Assembly: GCA_963834515.1 (NCBI GenBank)
Contig: CAWICB010000002.1
Coordinates: forward strand, 744,001-808,000
Origin: RYN-230 sp963834515
GTDB taxonomy: Bacteria; Actinomycetota; Actinomycetes; Streptosporangiales; Streptosporangiaceae
Direction of reading: 5' to 3'
Length of the DNA stretch: 64,000 nt
Part shown: in pieces, positions 9,398-17,362 of the stretch
Numbering within the stretch: position 1 is the stretch's first letter
How the letters are laid out: the number at the start of each line of letters is the position of its first letter
Position numbers and translations under genes: made by a program
The notes under the pieces: model-generated
The model's database searches: none
What the model saw: the letters and a program-made list of their open reading frames with translations, nothing else
Told to the model about the DNA's origin: nothing

Positions 9398-10535
9398 TCA
9401 TGTCCGGCTGCTGGTCCGATGGTAGAAGGGCAGCGGGGTCAGCCGGGCGGGCTCGGCGCGACCCCTGACGTCCACGGCCAGCCCGCTGTCCGCGGTCTCG
9501 GCCGCGCTGGCCACCGCGGGCTCGACGTAGGCCATCGCGATCGGCACCCCGAGCGTGGGGGAGGGCGCGCCGCTGGTCACCTCGCCGGCCCGCTGGCCGT
9601 TCCAGAGCACCGGGTAGCCGTGCCGGGGCACCCGCCGGCTGCCGCCGCAGCAGGCCGGCCAGGACCCGCCGCGGCGCGGCCTGGGCCGCCGCGGCGAGCG
9701 CGTCCCGGCCGACGAAATCACCCGGTTTGCCGAGCTTCACGACCCGTCCCAGCCCGGCGTCGAACGGCGTGATGGCCGGGCCGAGTTCGTGGCCATACAA
9801 CGGCATGCCCGCCTCCAGCCGGAGGGTGTCCCGCGCGGCCAGCCCGGCCGGCACCAGGCCCGCCGCCGCCCCCGCCCCGGCCAGCGCGGACCAGACATGC
9901 TCCGCGTCCTGCGGGGCAGTGAAGAGCTCAAAACCATCTTCGCCCGTGTACCCGGTCCGGGCCAGCATGATGTCCCGTCCGGCCACCGTGGCGGGCTGGC
10001 CGGCGTAGTACCGGATACCGTCCAGCGGCACGCTGGCCAGCGGCCCGAGGATGCCCGCCGCGGCCGGCCCCTGGATGGCGATCAGCGCGTAGCCGGCCGT
10101 CTGGTCAGTGACCTCGGCGTCGTGCCCGGCCGCCCGCTGGCCCAGCGCGGCCAGCACCACGCCGGTGTTGGCCGCGTTCGCCACGACCAGGAACTCCTGG
10201 TCAGCCAGCCGGTACACGATCAGGTCGTCCAGGATCCCGCCGTCCGGGGCGCAGATCATCGTGTACCGGGCGCGGCCGGGCGGCACCGCGGACAGCTCGC
10301 CGACCAGCGCGTAGTCCAGGGCGGCCGCCGCGCCCGGGCCACGGACGCTGATCTCGCCCATGTGCGACAGGTCGAACAGGCCAGCCGCCGTCCGCACCGC
10401 CTGGTGTTCCGCGGTTTCGCTGCCGTAGCGCAGTGGCATCCGCCAGCCGGCGAATTCGGTCATCGACGCGCCCAGCCGCTCATGCACGCCGCGCAGCGGC
10501 GTGTCCCGCGGCTTGGCGGGGTCAGGCGTGGTCAT
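9398..10535 (-). CDS. gcvT: Glycine cleavage system T protein (aminomethyltransferase), one +1 shift
   Basis: A tetrahydrofolate-dependent aminomethyltransferase of 378 residues after correction. Family signatures are FDLSHMGEISVRG, ARYTMICAPDGGILDDLIVYR with the catalytic aspartate region, and ARTGYTGEDGFELF. The frame changes by +1 near 9650, at CTG C GGC, after which RHGYPVLWNGQRAGEVTSG continues normally to the stop. Start ATG 10535 (MTTPDPAKPR). It heads a gcvT-gcvH-PLP enzyme unit. An intact glycine-cleavage gene would be expected in a free-living actinomycete, which argues against real pseudogenisation. Confidence 0.88.
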
Positions 10536-10651
10536 CGGGTGCACTCCAGGGCGGCCCCGGACGGGGCCCGGCCAGGATACCGGCCGCCGGGCCGGGCGGG
10601 CTGCGCGGGCCCTGCCGGGGCCGGCCGGGCGGCCCGTTTTTACCATCGAGC

Positions 10652-11290
10652 ATGAGCGCCGCGGCCAGCACCGTGCTGGTGGACCTCACCCTCGGGCTGG
10701 ATCTGGCCGGGGTGACGGCCAACGCACTGCTCGGCGGGGTGATGGCCCGGGAACGCGAACTGGACCTGTTCGGGGTCACCGTGGTGGCGCTGGCGTCCGG
10801 GCTGGCCGGCGGCATAATCAGGGACATTCTGCTGCAGCAGGGGCCGCCGCGCGCGCTGACCCACCCGGAGTACCTGCTGACCGCGCTGGCCGCCGCGGCG
10901 CTGGCCTTCTTCGTGCCGCCCCGGGGCCGGCTGTGGGAGCGCGGCTACCTGGTGGTGGACGCGGTGGCGCTGGGCTGCTGGGCGGCCACCGGGGTGAGCA
11001 TCACGCTCGCCACCGGGCTGGGCTGGCTGGCCGCCGTCTTTCTCGGTACGGTCACCGCGGTGGCGGGCAGTATCACCCGGGATGTCCTGCTCCGAGAGGT
11101 GCCGCACGTGTTCGGCAGCGGCACGCTGTACGCGACCTGTGCTGTGCTGGCCAGTGCCGTCGGCGCGGTCATCATCGGCACCGGCCATCCGGCCGCGGGC
11201 AGCATCGCGGCCACGCTCACCGGGGCCGGCCTGCGGCTGGCTGCGGTGCGCTGGAACTGGCGGCTGCCGCGCCGCGGTCCGGTCAGCTGA
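10652..11290 (+). CDS. TRIC-family (UPF0126) membrane protein
   Basis: A 212-residue integral membrane protein with two copies of the UPF0126/TRIC three-helix unit. The glycine hairpins are GLAGGIIRDILLQ in the first repeat and AVAGSITRDVLLRE in the second. Prokaryotic members are trimeric cation channels. An ATG at 10652 is used because upstream in-frame codons fall in the gcvT promoter region. Its stop overlaps that of the convergent thrE-like gene in a GTCAGCTGAC palindrome. Confidence 0.85.
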   Translation: MSAAASTVLVDLTLGLDLAGVTANALLGGVMARERELDLFGVTVVALASGLAGGIIRDILLQQGPPRALTHPEYLLTALAAAALAFFVPPRGRLWERGYLVVDAVALGCWAATGVSITLATGLGWLAAVFLGTVTAVAGSITRDVLLREVPHVFGSGTLYATCAVLASAVGAVIIGTGHPAAGSIAATLTGAGLRLAAVRWNWRLPRRGPVS

Positions 11291-12560
11291 CCGGCGACCG
11301 GGCCCGGATCCGGGGCAGCGGCGCCGCGGCCGCGACCGAGCCGACCACCAGCCCGAGGGTCAGCGCCGCGGTCTGCGCGACCGCGTCACGCAGGTCGTTG
11401 AAGCCCTGCACCCGCTGCCCGCCGTCGATCACGGCCAGGCCACGGAGCGCCAGGGCGCCCACGGTCAGTGCGAAGAACCCGCCCAGGATGACCACGATCC
11501 GCGGCGGCCGGGCCAGCGAGCGGGCCAGCAGGCCGGCCGCCAGCGCGAGCACGGTGCCGGCCAGGAACGTCCCGGCCACCGGCCCGACCAGCCTGGTCGC
11601 GCCCTCCTGGCTGCCCCAGGCCAGGTAGACGAACAGCAGGATCCAGCCCAGGTCGCGCAGCCGGGCGCTGAACGTCCAGACCAGGCCCACGCTGAACGGG
11701 ATCCAGGACAGTGCCACCAGCCAGTACGGCAGCTCGGGCGGCACCGACGACTCGAACAGGCTGCGGGTGCCCACGTTGCTGATGTCGGCGGCGATGGCCA
11801 CCCCGGCGGCCAGCTCGACCAGGGTGAACGCGGCCTGGGCCAGCCGGACCGCACCGGGCGTGATCTGGCCCACGGCGATCTCGACGGTGGCCGCGCAGAG
11901 GAAGTCGCCCGGGATGAGCACGAACAGGGCGGGCACCATCAGGATGACCGGGCCGCCCGGCGCGTGGTGGGCGTGCAGGACCCGGAACGCGACGATGCCG
12001 ACCACAATGGGGCCGACGATCGGCAGCAGCGGCCGGAGCCGGGGAACCTGCTCCACCCCGATGAACAGCAGCCCCATGACCGCGCCGAGCAGCAGGCTGG
12101 ACAGCAGCTCCCGCCAGGTGGCCTGGGCGCTGGGCGCGAACCCGGCCGCGAACAGGACCACCCCGAGCAGCCGCAGCCAGGCTGGGTACGGCTGTGGCCG
12201 CTGCTCGAGCTGGGTCAGCTCGTGCTCGCCCAGCTCGGCGCTCAGCGTCCCGGAGACCATCCGGTTCACCAGCCGCTTGGCCTCGGTGACCAGGTCGAGC
12301 CGGGCCAGTTCCGGGGCCACGTGCACGGTGGCCGTGTACTGCGCGCCGGACGGGTGGTTGACGGACAGCACCGCGCCCTCGGTGATGGCCAGCACGTCGG
12401 CGCGGGCCCCGTAGGCCGCGCCCACCTCGCGGACCGTGTCCCGCAGCTCGAATGCCCCCTCGGCGCTGTTCCGCAGCAGGAACCGGGTGAGCTGGGTGAG
12501 CAGCCGGTCGACGGCCGCGGCCGGATCGACGCCGGGGCCGGGACTCACCACGTCAGCCAT
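11283..12560 (-). CDS. Threonine/serine exporter (ThrE) family protein
   Basis: A 425-residue inner-membrane exporter of the ThrE family. A cytoplasmic N-terminal domain (about 1-130) includes the conserved TEGAVLSVNHPSG region. It is followed by about ten hydrophobic helices, with the family motif VPALFVLIPGDFLCA in the middle and GSQEGATRLVGPVAGTF later. It is the only obvious amino-acid exporter here and sits near two possible threonine/serine-acting PLP enzymes and gcvTH, so a role in glycine/serine/threonine balance is possible but inferred. Confidence 0.85.
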   Translation of the reverse strand: MADVVSPGPGVDPAAAVDRLLTQLTRFLLRNSAEGAFELRDTVREVGAAYGARADVLAITEGAVLSVNHPSGAQYTATVHVAPELARLDLVTEAKRLVNRMVSGTLSAELGEHELTQLEQRPQPYPAWLRLLGVVLFAAGFAPSAQATWRELLSSLLLGAVMGLLFIGVEQVPRLRPLLPIVGPIVVGIVAFRVLHAHHAPGGPVILMVPALFVLIPGDFLCAATVEIAVGQITPGAVRLAQAAFTLVELAAGVAIAADISNVGTRSLFESSVPPELPYWLVALSWIPFSVGLVWTFSARLRDLGWILLFVYLAWGSQEGATRLVGPVAGTFLAGTVLALAAGLLARSLARPPRIVVILGGFFALTVGALALRGLAVIDGGQRVQGFNDLRDAVAQTAALTLGLVVGSVAAAAPLPRIRARSPVS

Positions 12561-12626
12561 GTCTGTGCAACCCCCCCGCGGCCGGGCCGCTTAGCCGGCT
12601 TGCGCCGTGACGTCCTAGGCAAGTGT

Positions 12627-12641
12627 GTCACTCAGAGTGAC
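12627..12641. promoter_or_regulatory. 7-bp inverted repeat, possible operator
   Basis: GTCACTC-A-GAGTGAC is a perfect dyad in the 273-bp intergenic space between the divergent thrE-like and lysozyme-like genes. Its position fits an operator for either gene. No cognate regulator is adjacent. Nothing else in this interval could be supported; I looked for a c-di-AMP riboswitch and did not find one. Confidence 0.35.
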
Positions 12642-12833
12642 GGGTTTCATGCCCGGGGAGTGCATTGTCGGCGTGGGCACGTTCCGCAGCCGTTTAGCCA
12701 GGGTATGCAGTTTTGTTAGCATCGCGGCGCCGGCTCAGCGGCCGGCATCGAACCCCTTGTGGGCCCGTCCCCAGCAGGCCGGGCCCAGTTGGCGGGATCT
12801 CGTGTCCCGTCCGGAACCGAGGGGGGTTCGACC

Positions 12834-13817
12834 ATGGCGCACAACGCCCGGGCGACAGTCCGCCGGCTGTGCACCGTCGCGGCGGTCGTCATCTTTGCCG
12901 TTACGCTCGGCAGCGTCTCGGCGGCGGCCCAGGCCAGCCCGGCTGGCTCGCGGCCGCCCGGCCACACCGGCCACACCGGCCACCTGCCGGTGCGGATGCG
13001 GCCCGCCTCGGTCAACCCCCGGGGGGCGTTCAGCCGGATTCTCAGCCAGGCCGAAGCCTCGTCGGCCGCGCAGACCTGTGCCCGGTACGCCACCGCGGCC
13101 GGCTGGGGCAACACCGCGGGCTCGGCCAGCACGCTGGTGGTGGCCAGCGCCATCTGCGTGGCCGAATCGGGCGGCCAGGCCACCGTGTACTACTGCAATC
13201 CGACCGGGACGGACGGGTACTACCCGCCGGTGAACTGCTCGGGCCTGTACGACCGCGGGCTCTGGCAGATCGACAGCCAGGCCTGGGCGTCGATAAGCAA
13301 CGCGTGTGCGTTCGCCGCCCGCTGCAACGCCGACGGGGCCTACGGGATCAGCCAGGACGGGCAGAGCTTCACCCCGTGGGCCACGTACACCAGCGGGGTG
13401 TACGGCAACTACCTGAGCGGCGCGCAGGCCGCGGTGGGCGCGCTGCGCAACGGCACGGTGCCGGCCGGTGTGCCCGGGGTGTGCCTGTCCCGGGTGAAGT
13501 ACGCGCAGAACGCGGCCGTGGTCATCGCCCGGTGCGGCAGCGGGGCCCGGCGCCAGATGTGGCGGGTCGCCGGCCAGGCGGTCGAGGACGGCACGTTCTG
13601 CCTGGCGGTGGCGTCCCGGAGCAACACGGCCAGCCTGCGGCTGCGGCACTGCAACGGCTCGCCGTACCAGCAGTGGACGGCGCTCGGCAACGGCCAGCTG
13701 AGCAACGCGCTGGCCGGGCGCTGCCTGCGTGATCCCGGCGCGTCGACCACCGTGGGCACCGCGCTCAACGTGGGCTCCTGCATCCAGGTCAGCTCGCGTG
13801 ACTGGTGGCTCCCGTGA
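12834..13817 (+). CDS. Secreted lysozyme-like / transglycosylase protein with ricin-type lectin domain
   Basis: A 327-residue exported protein. A signal peptide is visible (basic NARATVRRLC, hydrophobic AAVVIFAVTLGSV, AQA cleavage area). After a Gly/His/Thr-rich linker comes a lysozyme-like domain with the presumed catalytic glutamate in ICVAESGG and the substrate-cleft motif YDRGLWQIDSQAW. The last about 110 residues form a beta-trefoil lectin with QxW-type repeats (RQMWRV, QQWTAL, DWWLP). It probably cleaves cell-wall glycan, its own or another organism's. Start is the ATG at 12834. The pterin dehydratase gene begins 23 bp downstream. Confidence 0.75.
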   Translation: MAHNARATVRRLCTVAAVVIFAVTLGSVSAAAQASPAGSRPPGHTGHTGHLPVRMRPASVNPRGAFSRILSQAEASSAAQTCARYATAAGWGNTAGSASTLVVASAICVAESGGQATVYYCNPTGTDGYYPPVNCSGLYDRGLWQIDSQAWASISNACAFAARCNADGAYGISQDGQSFTPWATYTSGVYGNYLSGAQAAVGALRNGTVPAGVPGVCLSRVKYAQNAAVVIARCGSGARRQMWRVAGQAVEDGTFCLAVASRSNTASLRLRHCNGSPYQQWTALGNGQLSNALAGRCLRDPGASTTVGTALNVGSCIQVSSRDWWLP

Positions 13818-13840
13818 CGGCGGGATTAGGCTCAGCGACC

Positions 13841-14119
13841 ATGGACCTGCTCTCGGATTCCGACATCAGCGCGGAACTCGCCAGCCTGCCGGCCTGGACC
13901 CGGGCTGGGAGCAACATCACCGCCGTGGTCAAGCTGGCCGACTTCAAGGCGGCCATGCTGTACACCGGGGCCGTGGCCTACCTGGCCGAACAGGCGAATC
14001 ATCACCCGGACATCCTGATCCAGTGGAACCGGGTGACGCTGACCCTGTCCACGCACTCGGCCGGCGGCCTGACCCAGGCTGACTTCGCGCTGGCCCGGAG
14101 CATCAGCGCGCTGGCCTGA
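13841..14119 (+). CDS. Pterin-4a-carbinolamine dehydratase
   Basis: A 92-residue PCD/DCoH family enzyme that dehydrates 4a-hydroxytetrahydrobiopterin during pterin recycling. The active-site signature is complete: LAEQANHHPDI, with the HHPD catalytic histidines, followed by WNRVTLTLSTHSAGGLTQADFALA. Length is standard. No aromatic amino acid hydroxylase is nearby, so the pterin-using partner is unknown; in many bacteria this protein is orphaned in the same way. Confidence 0.93.
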   Translation: MDLLSDSDISAELASLPAWTRAGSNITAVVKLADFKAAMLYTGAVAYLAEQANHHPDILIQWNRVTLTLSTHSAGGLTQADFALARSISALA

Positions 14120-14132
14120 GGCCGCGCGGCAT

Positions 14133-14188
14133 ACCTTCGTCCTGGGCGGCGCCACGCCCCCGGGTAGCGCCGCCCAATGGACGAAGGT
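14133..14188. terminator. Strong hairpin downstream of the pterin dehydratase
   Basis: ACCTTCGTCC-TGGGCGGCGC pairs with GCGCCGCCCA-at-GGACGAAGGT across a 14-base loop, forming two 10-bp stems with a 2-nt bulge. It begins 13 bp after the pterin dehydratase stop and fits a terminator. The remaining interval to 14387 contains an unusually AT-rich stretch (14278-14330) with no recognisable gene. Confidence 0.75.
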
Positions 14189-14387
14189 CCCCCTCGGCAC
14201 CCGCGCCCGCGCCGTCCCGGTGCTGCCGGCCTGGCGACCCCCTCCTCGGTGCGCGGTCCCCGGTCGAGCCAGGGGCTTCTATTTATACACTCCGCGTTCC
14301 TCTAATCACAGTTCGTTACCAGATTGAGGCCGACTTCCGGGTGTCAGCCGCGGCCGGGCCAGTTCTGACTGTCCGCCGCGGCCCGGC

Positions 14388-15650
14388 TCACCGACTGAAT
14401 TCGCAGGTCAGGTGCTTGATCCCGTTGATGAAGTTGGACAGCAGCGGATCCGGTGGCCCAGCCGCGCGGATATCCGGGACGCGGCCCAGCAGTTCGCCGA
14501 GCACAGCGCTGATCTCCCGCCGGGCCAGGTGCGCGCCGAGGCAGAAATGCGGGCCCGCCGCCCCGAACCCGACGTGCGGGTTCGGTGACCGGGTGATGTC
14601 GAACCGGGCCGGGTCGGCGAACACTGTCTCGTCGCGGTTGGCGGACCAGTAGAACAGCCCCACCTTGTCGCCCGCCTGGTAGCCGTGCCCGTTCATCGTG
14701 TAGTCCCGGGTCAGCGTGCGCCGCATGTACATCACCGGCGAGGCGATCCGGACGATCTCCTCCACCGTCCCGGCCATCCTGCCCCCGACGTCGGCCAGCA
14801 GCAGCGCGCGCTGGTCCGGGTACTCGGTGAGCAGCACGAGCGCGTGGGAGATAGCCGTCCGGGTGGTCTCGTTCCCGGCCACCACGAGCAGGACGAAGAA
14901 CGACGCGAGCTCCGCGCTGGTCAGCTGCTCGCCGTCGATGTTGGCCGTGACCAGGGCGGTGATCAGGTCGTCCGCCGGGCTGGCCAGCCGCGCGGTGCGC
15001 AGGTCGGTGACCAGGTCGGCCAGCTCCTGGCCCGCGCTGAGCAGCTGGAGCACCGCCTCGTCCGGATCGTCGCTGAGGAAGTCCGGGTCCTGGCCGGACA
15101 GGATGATGTTGGTGTCCCGGAGCACCATGTCGTAGCTGCTGTCCGGGATGCCCATCATCCGGCAGATGATGGTCAGCGGCAGCCGGGCCGCAACGTGTTC
15201 CACGAAGTCGCACGGGCCCGTCCGCACCAGGTCGTCCACGATCCGGGCCGCCACCCGCCGCACGTCGTCCTCGAACTTCCTGATCATCCGCGGGGTGAAG
15301 GCCCGGGACACGATCCGGCGCAGCCGGGCGTGCCGCGGGTCATCCATGTTGATCATGCTGCCGAAGAACTCGTTGAACTCGGCGGGCAGGTCGACCAGGC
15401 TGATCGCCCCCCGGCCGGAACTGAACACGGCCGGGTTCCGGCTCGCCTCGACCACGTCCGCGTGCCGGACCAGCGCGTAATAGCCCGGGCCCGGGTTGGG
15501 GAACGGGGTCTCCGGCTCGGCGAAGAACGGCGGCCGGGGGAAGCGGCGCAACGCGGCGAACGCCGCGTCCCGCTGCACCAGCGGCAGGCCCCAGAAAGTG
15601 GTGTCGGAGAGATCCGTTCCGGTCGCGGCGGGCGGCTCAGCAGTGGTCAC
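14388..15650 (-). CDS. Cytochrome P450, similar to the steroid-oxidising CYP124/125/142 group
   Basis: An intact 420-residue P450. The haem loop is VGFGAAGPHFCLGAHLARRE, the I-helix motif VVAGNETTRTAISH, the ExxR element TVEEIVRIASPV, and the B/C-helix region has MDDPRHARLRRIVSRAF. The combination of MDDP-H-R-R and GPHFCLGAHLARREI is typical of actinobacterial CYP125/124-type sterol or fatty-chain omega-hydroxylases, but substrate assignment is inference. The start is the GTG at 15650 (VTTAEPP), as upstream in-frame sequence looks non-coding. A palindromic operator lies 33-52 bp upstream. Confidence 0.82.
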   Translation of the reverse strand: MTTAEPPAATGTDLSDTTFWGLPLVQRDAAFAALRRFPRPPFFAEPETPFPNPGPGYYALVRHADVVEASRNPAVFSSGRGAISLVDLPAEFNEFFGSMINMDDPRHARLRRIVSRAFTPRMIRKFEDDVRRVAARIVDDLVRTGPCDFVEHVAARLPLTIICRMMGIPDSSYDMVLRDTNIILSGQDPDFLSDDPDEAVLQLLSAGQELADLVTDLRTARLASPADDLITALVTANIDGEQLTSAELASFFVLLVVAGNETTRTAISHALVLLTEYPDQRALLLADVGGRMAGTVEEIVRIASPVMYMRRTLTRDYTMNGHGYQAGDKVGLFYWSANRDETVFADPARFDITRSPNPHVGFGAAGPHFCLGAHLARREISAVLGELLGRVPDIRAAGPPDPLLSNFINGIKHLTCEFSR

Positions 15651-15682
15651 GGGGCATCGCCTTGGGTGGGCAGCTCGGCATC

Positions 15683-15702
15683 TAGAACCACGTTCGGTTC
15701 TA
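15683..15702. promoter_or_regulatory. Palindromic operator upstream of the P450, KstR/TetR-like
   Basis: TAGAACC-ACGTTC-GGTTCTA is a 7-bp dyad with a 6-bp spacer, 33 bp upstream of the P450 start. The outer half-sites TAGAAC...GTTCTA match the half-sites of the mycobacterial KstR motif (TnnAACnnGTTnnA), but the spacing is longer. An internal AGAACCACGTTC gives a second, imperfect alignment. A TetR-family repressor is the natural reader; none is adjacent. Confidence 0.5.
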
Positions 15703-15774
15703 TCGTGGCATAGCTGGCCGACCTCGGGAAGGCGGGAGCCGGGCGGCCGGCCTATGCTGTCGCTGGGAGCCCTG

Positions 15775-16698
15775 ATGACTGTGCTGGCCAGGGCCGCGGT
15801 GGCGATCGCCGCCGGGCTTGGTGTGCTGCTCGCCGCCGGGTGCGCGGCCAGCCGCGCACCGGCCCCGCGCGGGTCGGTGCAGGCCTGCCTCGAGTTCGGC
15901 GCCCGGGCCATCGAAGAGCACCGCACCGTGACCCGGATGCCCCCGGCGTGCCAGGGCCTCAGCCGCGGCGAGATCAATTTCGCGCTGGGCCGGGCCATCT
16001 TCCTGGTGGCCGGGAGCGGGCACCGGAAGGTCGTCTGGCGCCGCGACGCGGCCATCGAGGGGGCCCGGCTGACCAGGCTGATCACGTCGCTGGCGCACTC
16101 GTCCCCGGCGCCGCAGCCGGGTGTGGCCGCGGCCAGCCGCCCGGCCCCGGTGGACCGCCGCCCGCTCGGCCTGGCCACGCTGGCCGCCTGGCTGCTGACC
16201 GTGGCCAGCGGGGGCTACATGCTGGGCCGGTTCGCAGCTGGTGGCGGGCTGCGCCGGCCGCGCGCGGCCGGGGACAGCACCGGGCCGGCCGTAGTGCTCA
16301 GCCATGCCGGCCTGGCCAGCACCGGGCTGCTGGTGTGGGCCGCCTACCTGGCCTCCAGCTGGCTGGCGCTGGCCTGGCTGGCCGTGGGCCTGTTGCTGCC
16401 CGTGGTCGGGTTCGGCATGGCCACGCTGATCACGTGGACGGCCGGCTCGTCCCGGCCATCCCCGGCCGCGCCCGGTGCCGGGCCAGCGGCGGCCGCGGCC
16501 GCCACCGGGCCGGGCCAGCCGGCCGCGGGCCCGGTGCTGCTGGCTGCGCCGCGCCCCCAGGCGCCGCCCGGGCAGGCCCAGGCCGGGCCCGGCCAGCGGC
16601 CGTCCCGGTGGCTGACCGTGGTCGTGCCGATCGGCCACGGGCTGTTCGCGATGGCCACCATCCTGCTCGCGCTGCTCACCGCGCTCGGCGCGGGCTGA
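15775..16698 (+). CDS. Membrane protein with lipoprotein-like signal; function unknown
   Basis: A 307-residue protein I do not recognise. The N-terminus is hydrophobic and ends in LLAAGC, a possible lipobox. A soluble segment with CLEFGARAIEEH and CQGLSRGEINFALGRAIF (two cysteines) precedes about four transmembrane helices: LATLAAWLLTVASGGYML, LASTGLLVWAAYLASSWLAL, LAVGLLLPVVGFGMATLI and a C-terminal helix. A Pro/Ala/Gly/Gln-rich loop separates the last two. ATG 15775 has a GGGAG sequence six bases upstream and is preferred to 15754. Its stop is ten bases from that of the convergent PPOX gene. Confidence 0.6.
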   Translation: MTVLARAAVAIAAGLGVLLAAGCAASRAPAPRGSVQACLEFGARAIEEHRTVTRMPPACQGLSRGEINFALGRAIFLVAGSGHRKVVWRRDAAIEGARLTRLITSLAHSSPAPQPGVAAASRPAPVDRRPLGLATLAAWLLTVASGGYMLGRFAAGGGLRRPRAAGDSTGPAVVLSHAGLASTGLLVWAAYLASSWLALAWLAVGLLLPVVGFGMATLITWTAGSSRPSPAAPGAGPAAAAAATGPGQPAAGPVLLAAPRPQAPPGQAQAGPGQRPSRWLTVVVPIGHGLFAMATILLALLTALGAG

Positions 16699-16707
16699 CC
16701 GGTTCGG

Positions 16708-17142
16708 TCAGGCCGGGGGCGGGGTGGGTGGCGTGCGGCGGCCGGTCACCGCGGTCGGGCGGATGCTGATCCAGTACGGGCGCTGCACCGCGGTGATCCA
16801 CGGCTCCAGGCCCAGACGGCCCAGCCGCTGGGTCTCGGCCTCCTCGTAGACCACCGTGGCCCGGCCGGTCACCAGCACGCTCCAGCCCGCCTGGGTCCAC
16901 GGGTCGTAGTAGTCCGCCTCGAACGAGACCAGGCCCTCGTCCGCGGCGGCGCTCAGCTTCGAGCCCGGCGCGGTGCGGAACACGATGGCCTGCCCGTCCA
17001 GCGCATGGTTCACCGGCAGGACTACGACCTCGCCGTCGCAGAGGAAGGCGACCCGGCCCAGCGGGACGGACCCGAGCAGGCCCAGGCACTCCTCGAACGG
17101 CAGAGTCTCTAGCCCGGCGTGATCTATCGGAAGCCCTGGCAT
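16708..17142 (-). CDS. Pyridoxamine 5'-phosphate oxidase-family flavin/F420-binding protein
   Basis: A 144-residue split-barrel protein of the PPOX class. Typical elements are LGRVAFLCDGEVVVLPVNHALDG, IVFRTAPGSKL and FEADYYDPWTQAGWSVLVTGRA. In actinobacteria many such proteins bind F420 or haem rather than FMN, and which one is not decidable here. The ATG at 17142 (MPGLPID) follows a strong GGGAGG site and is favoured over 17166. Confidence 0.8.
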   Translation of the reverse strand: MPGLPIDHAGLETLPFEECLGLLGSVPLGRVAFLCDGEVVVLPVNHALDGQAIVFRTAPGSKLSAAADEGLVSFEADYYDPWTQAGWSVLVTGRATVVYEEAETQRLGRLGLEPWITAVQRPYWISIRPTAVTGRRTPPTPPPA

Positions 17143-17362
17143 GTTCCCTCCCGGTGATACTGGCACCGGCGGGCCGCGGCACCGGGCCGCGGTGCGCTGC
17201 TATCTCCCACCGTGCCCGGATCGGCTGGCTCCCGCACGGGACCGAGGTCCCCCGATGCGGGCCGTTCGTCTCCTTGCCCGGCCGGCGTCCGCACCGGCCG
17301 GTGTTCCGGGGCCCGCGCCCGGCGGCCCGGCGGTGTCCGGGCCGGGGCGTACCGTCGGACCC

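Noticed and set aside
12562..12833. c-di-AMP (ydaO-type) riboswitch before the cell-wall hydrolase
   Set aside because: Such riboswitches often precede these genes in actinobacteria, but I could not find the conserved core elements here.
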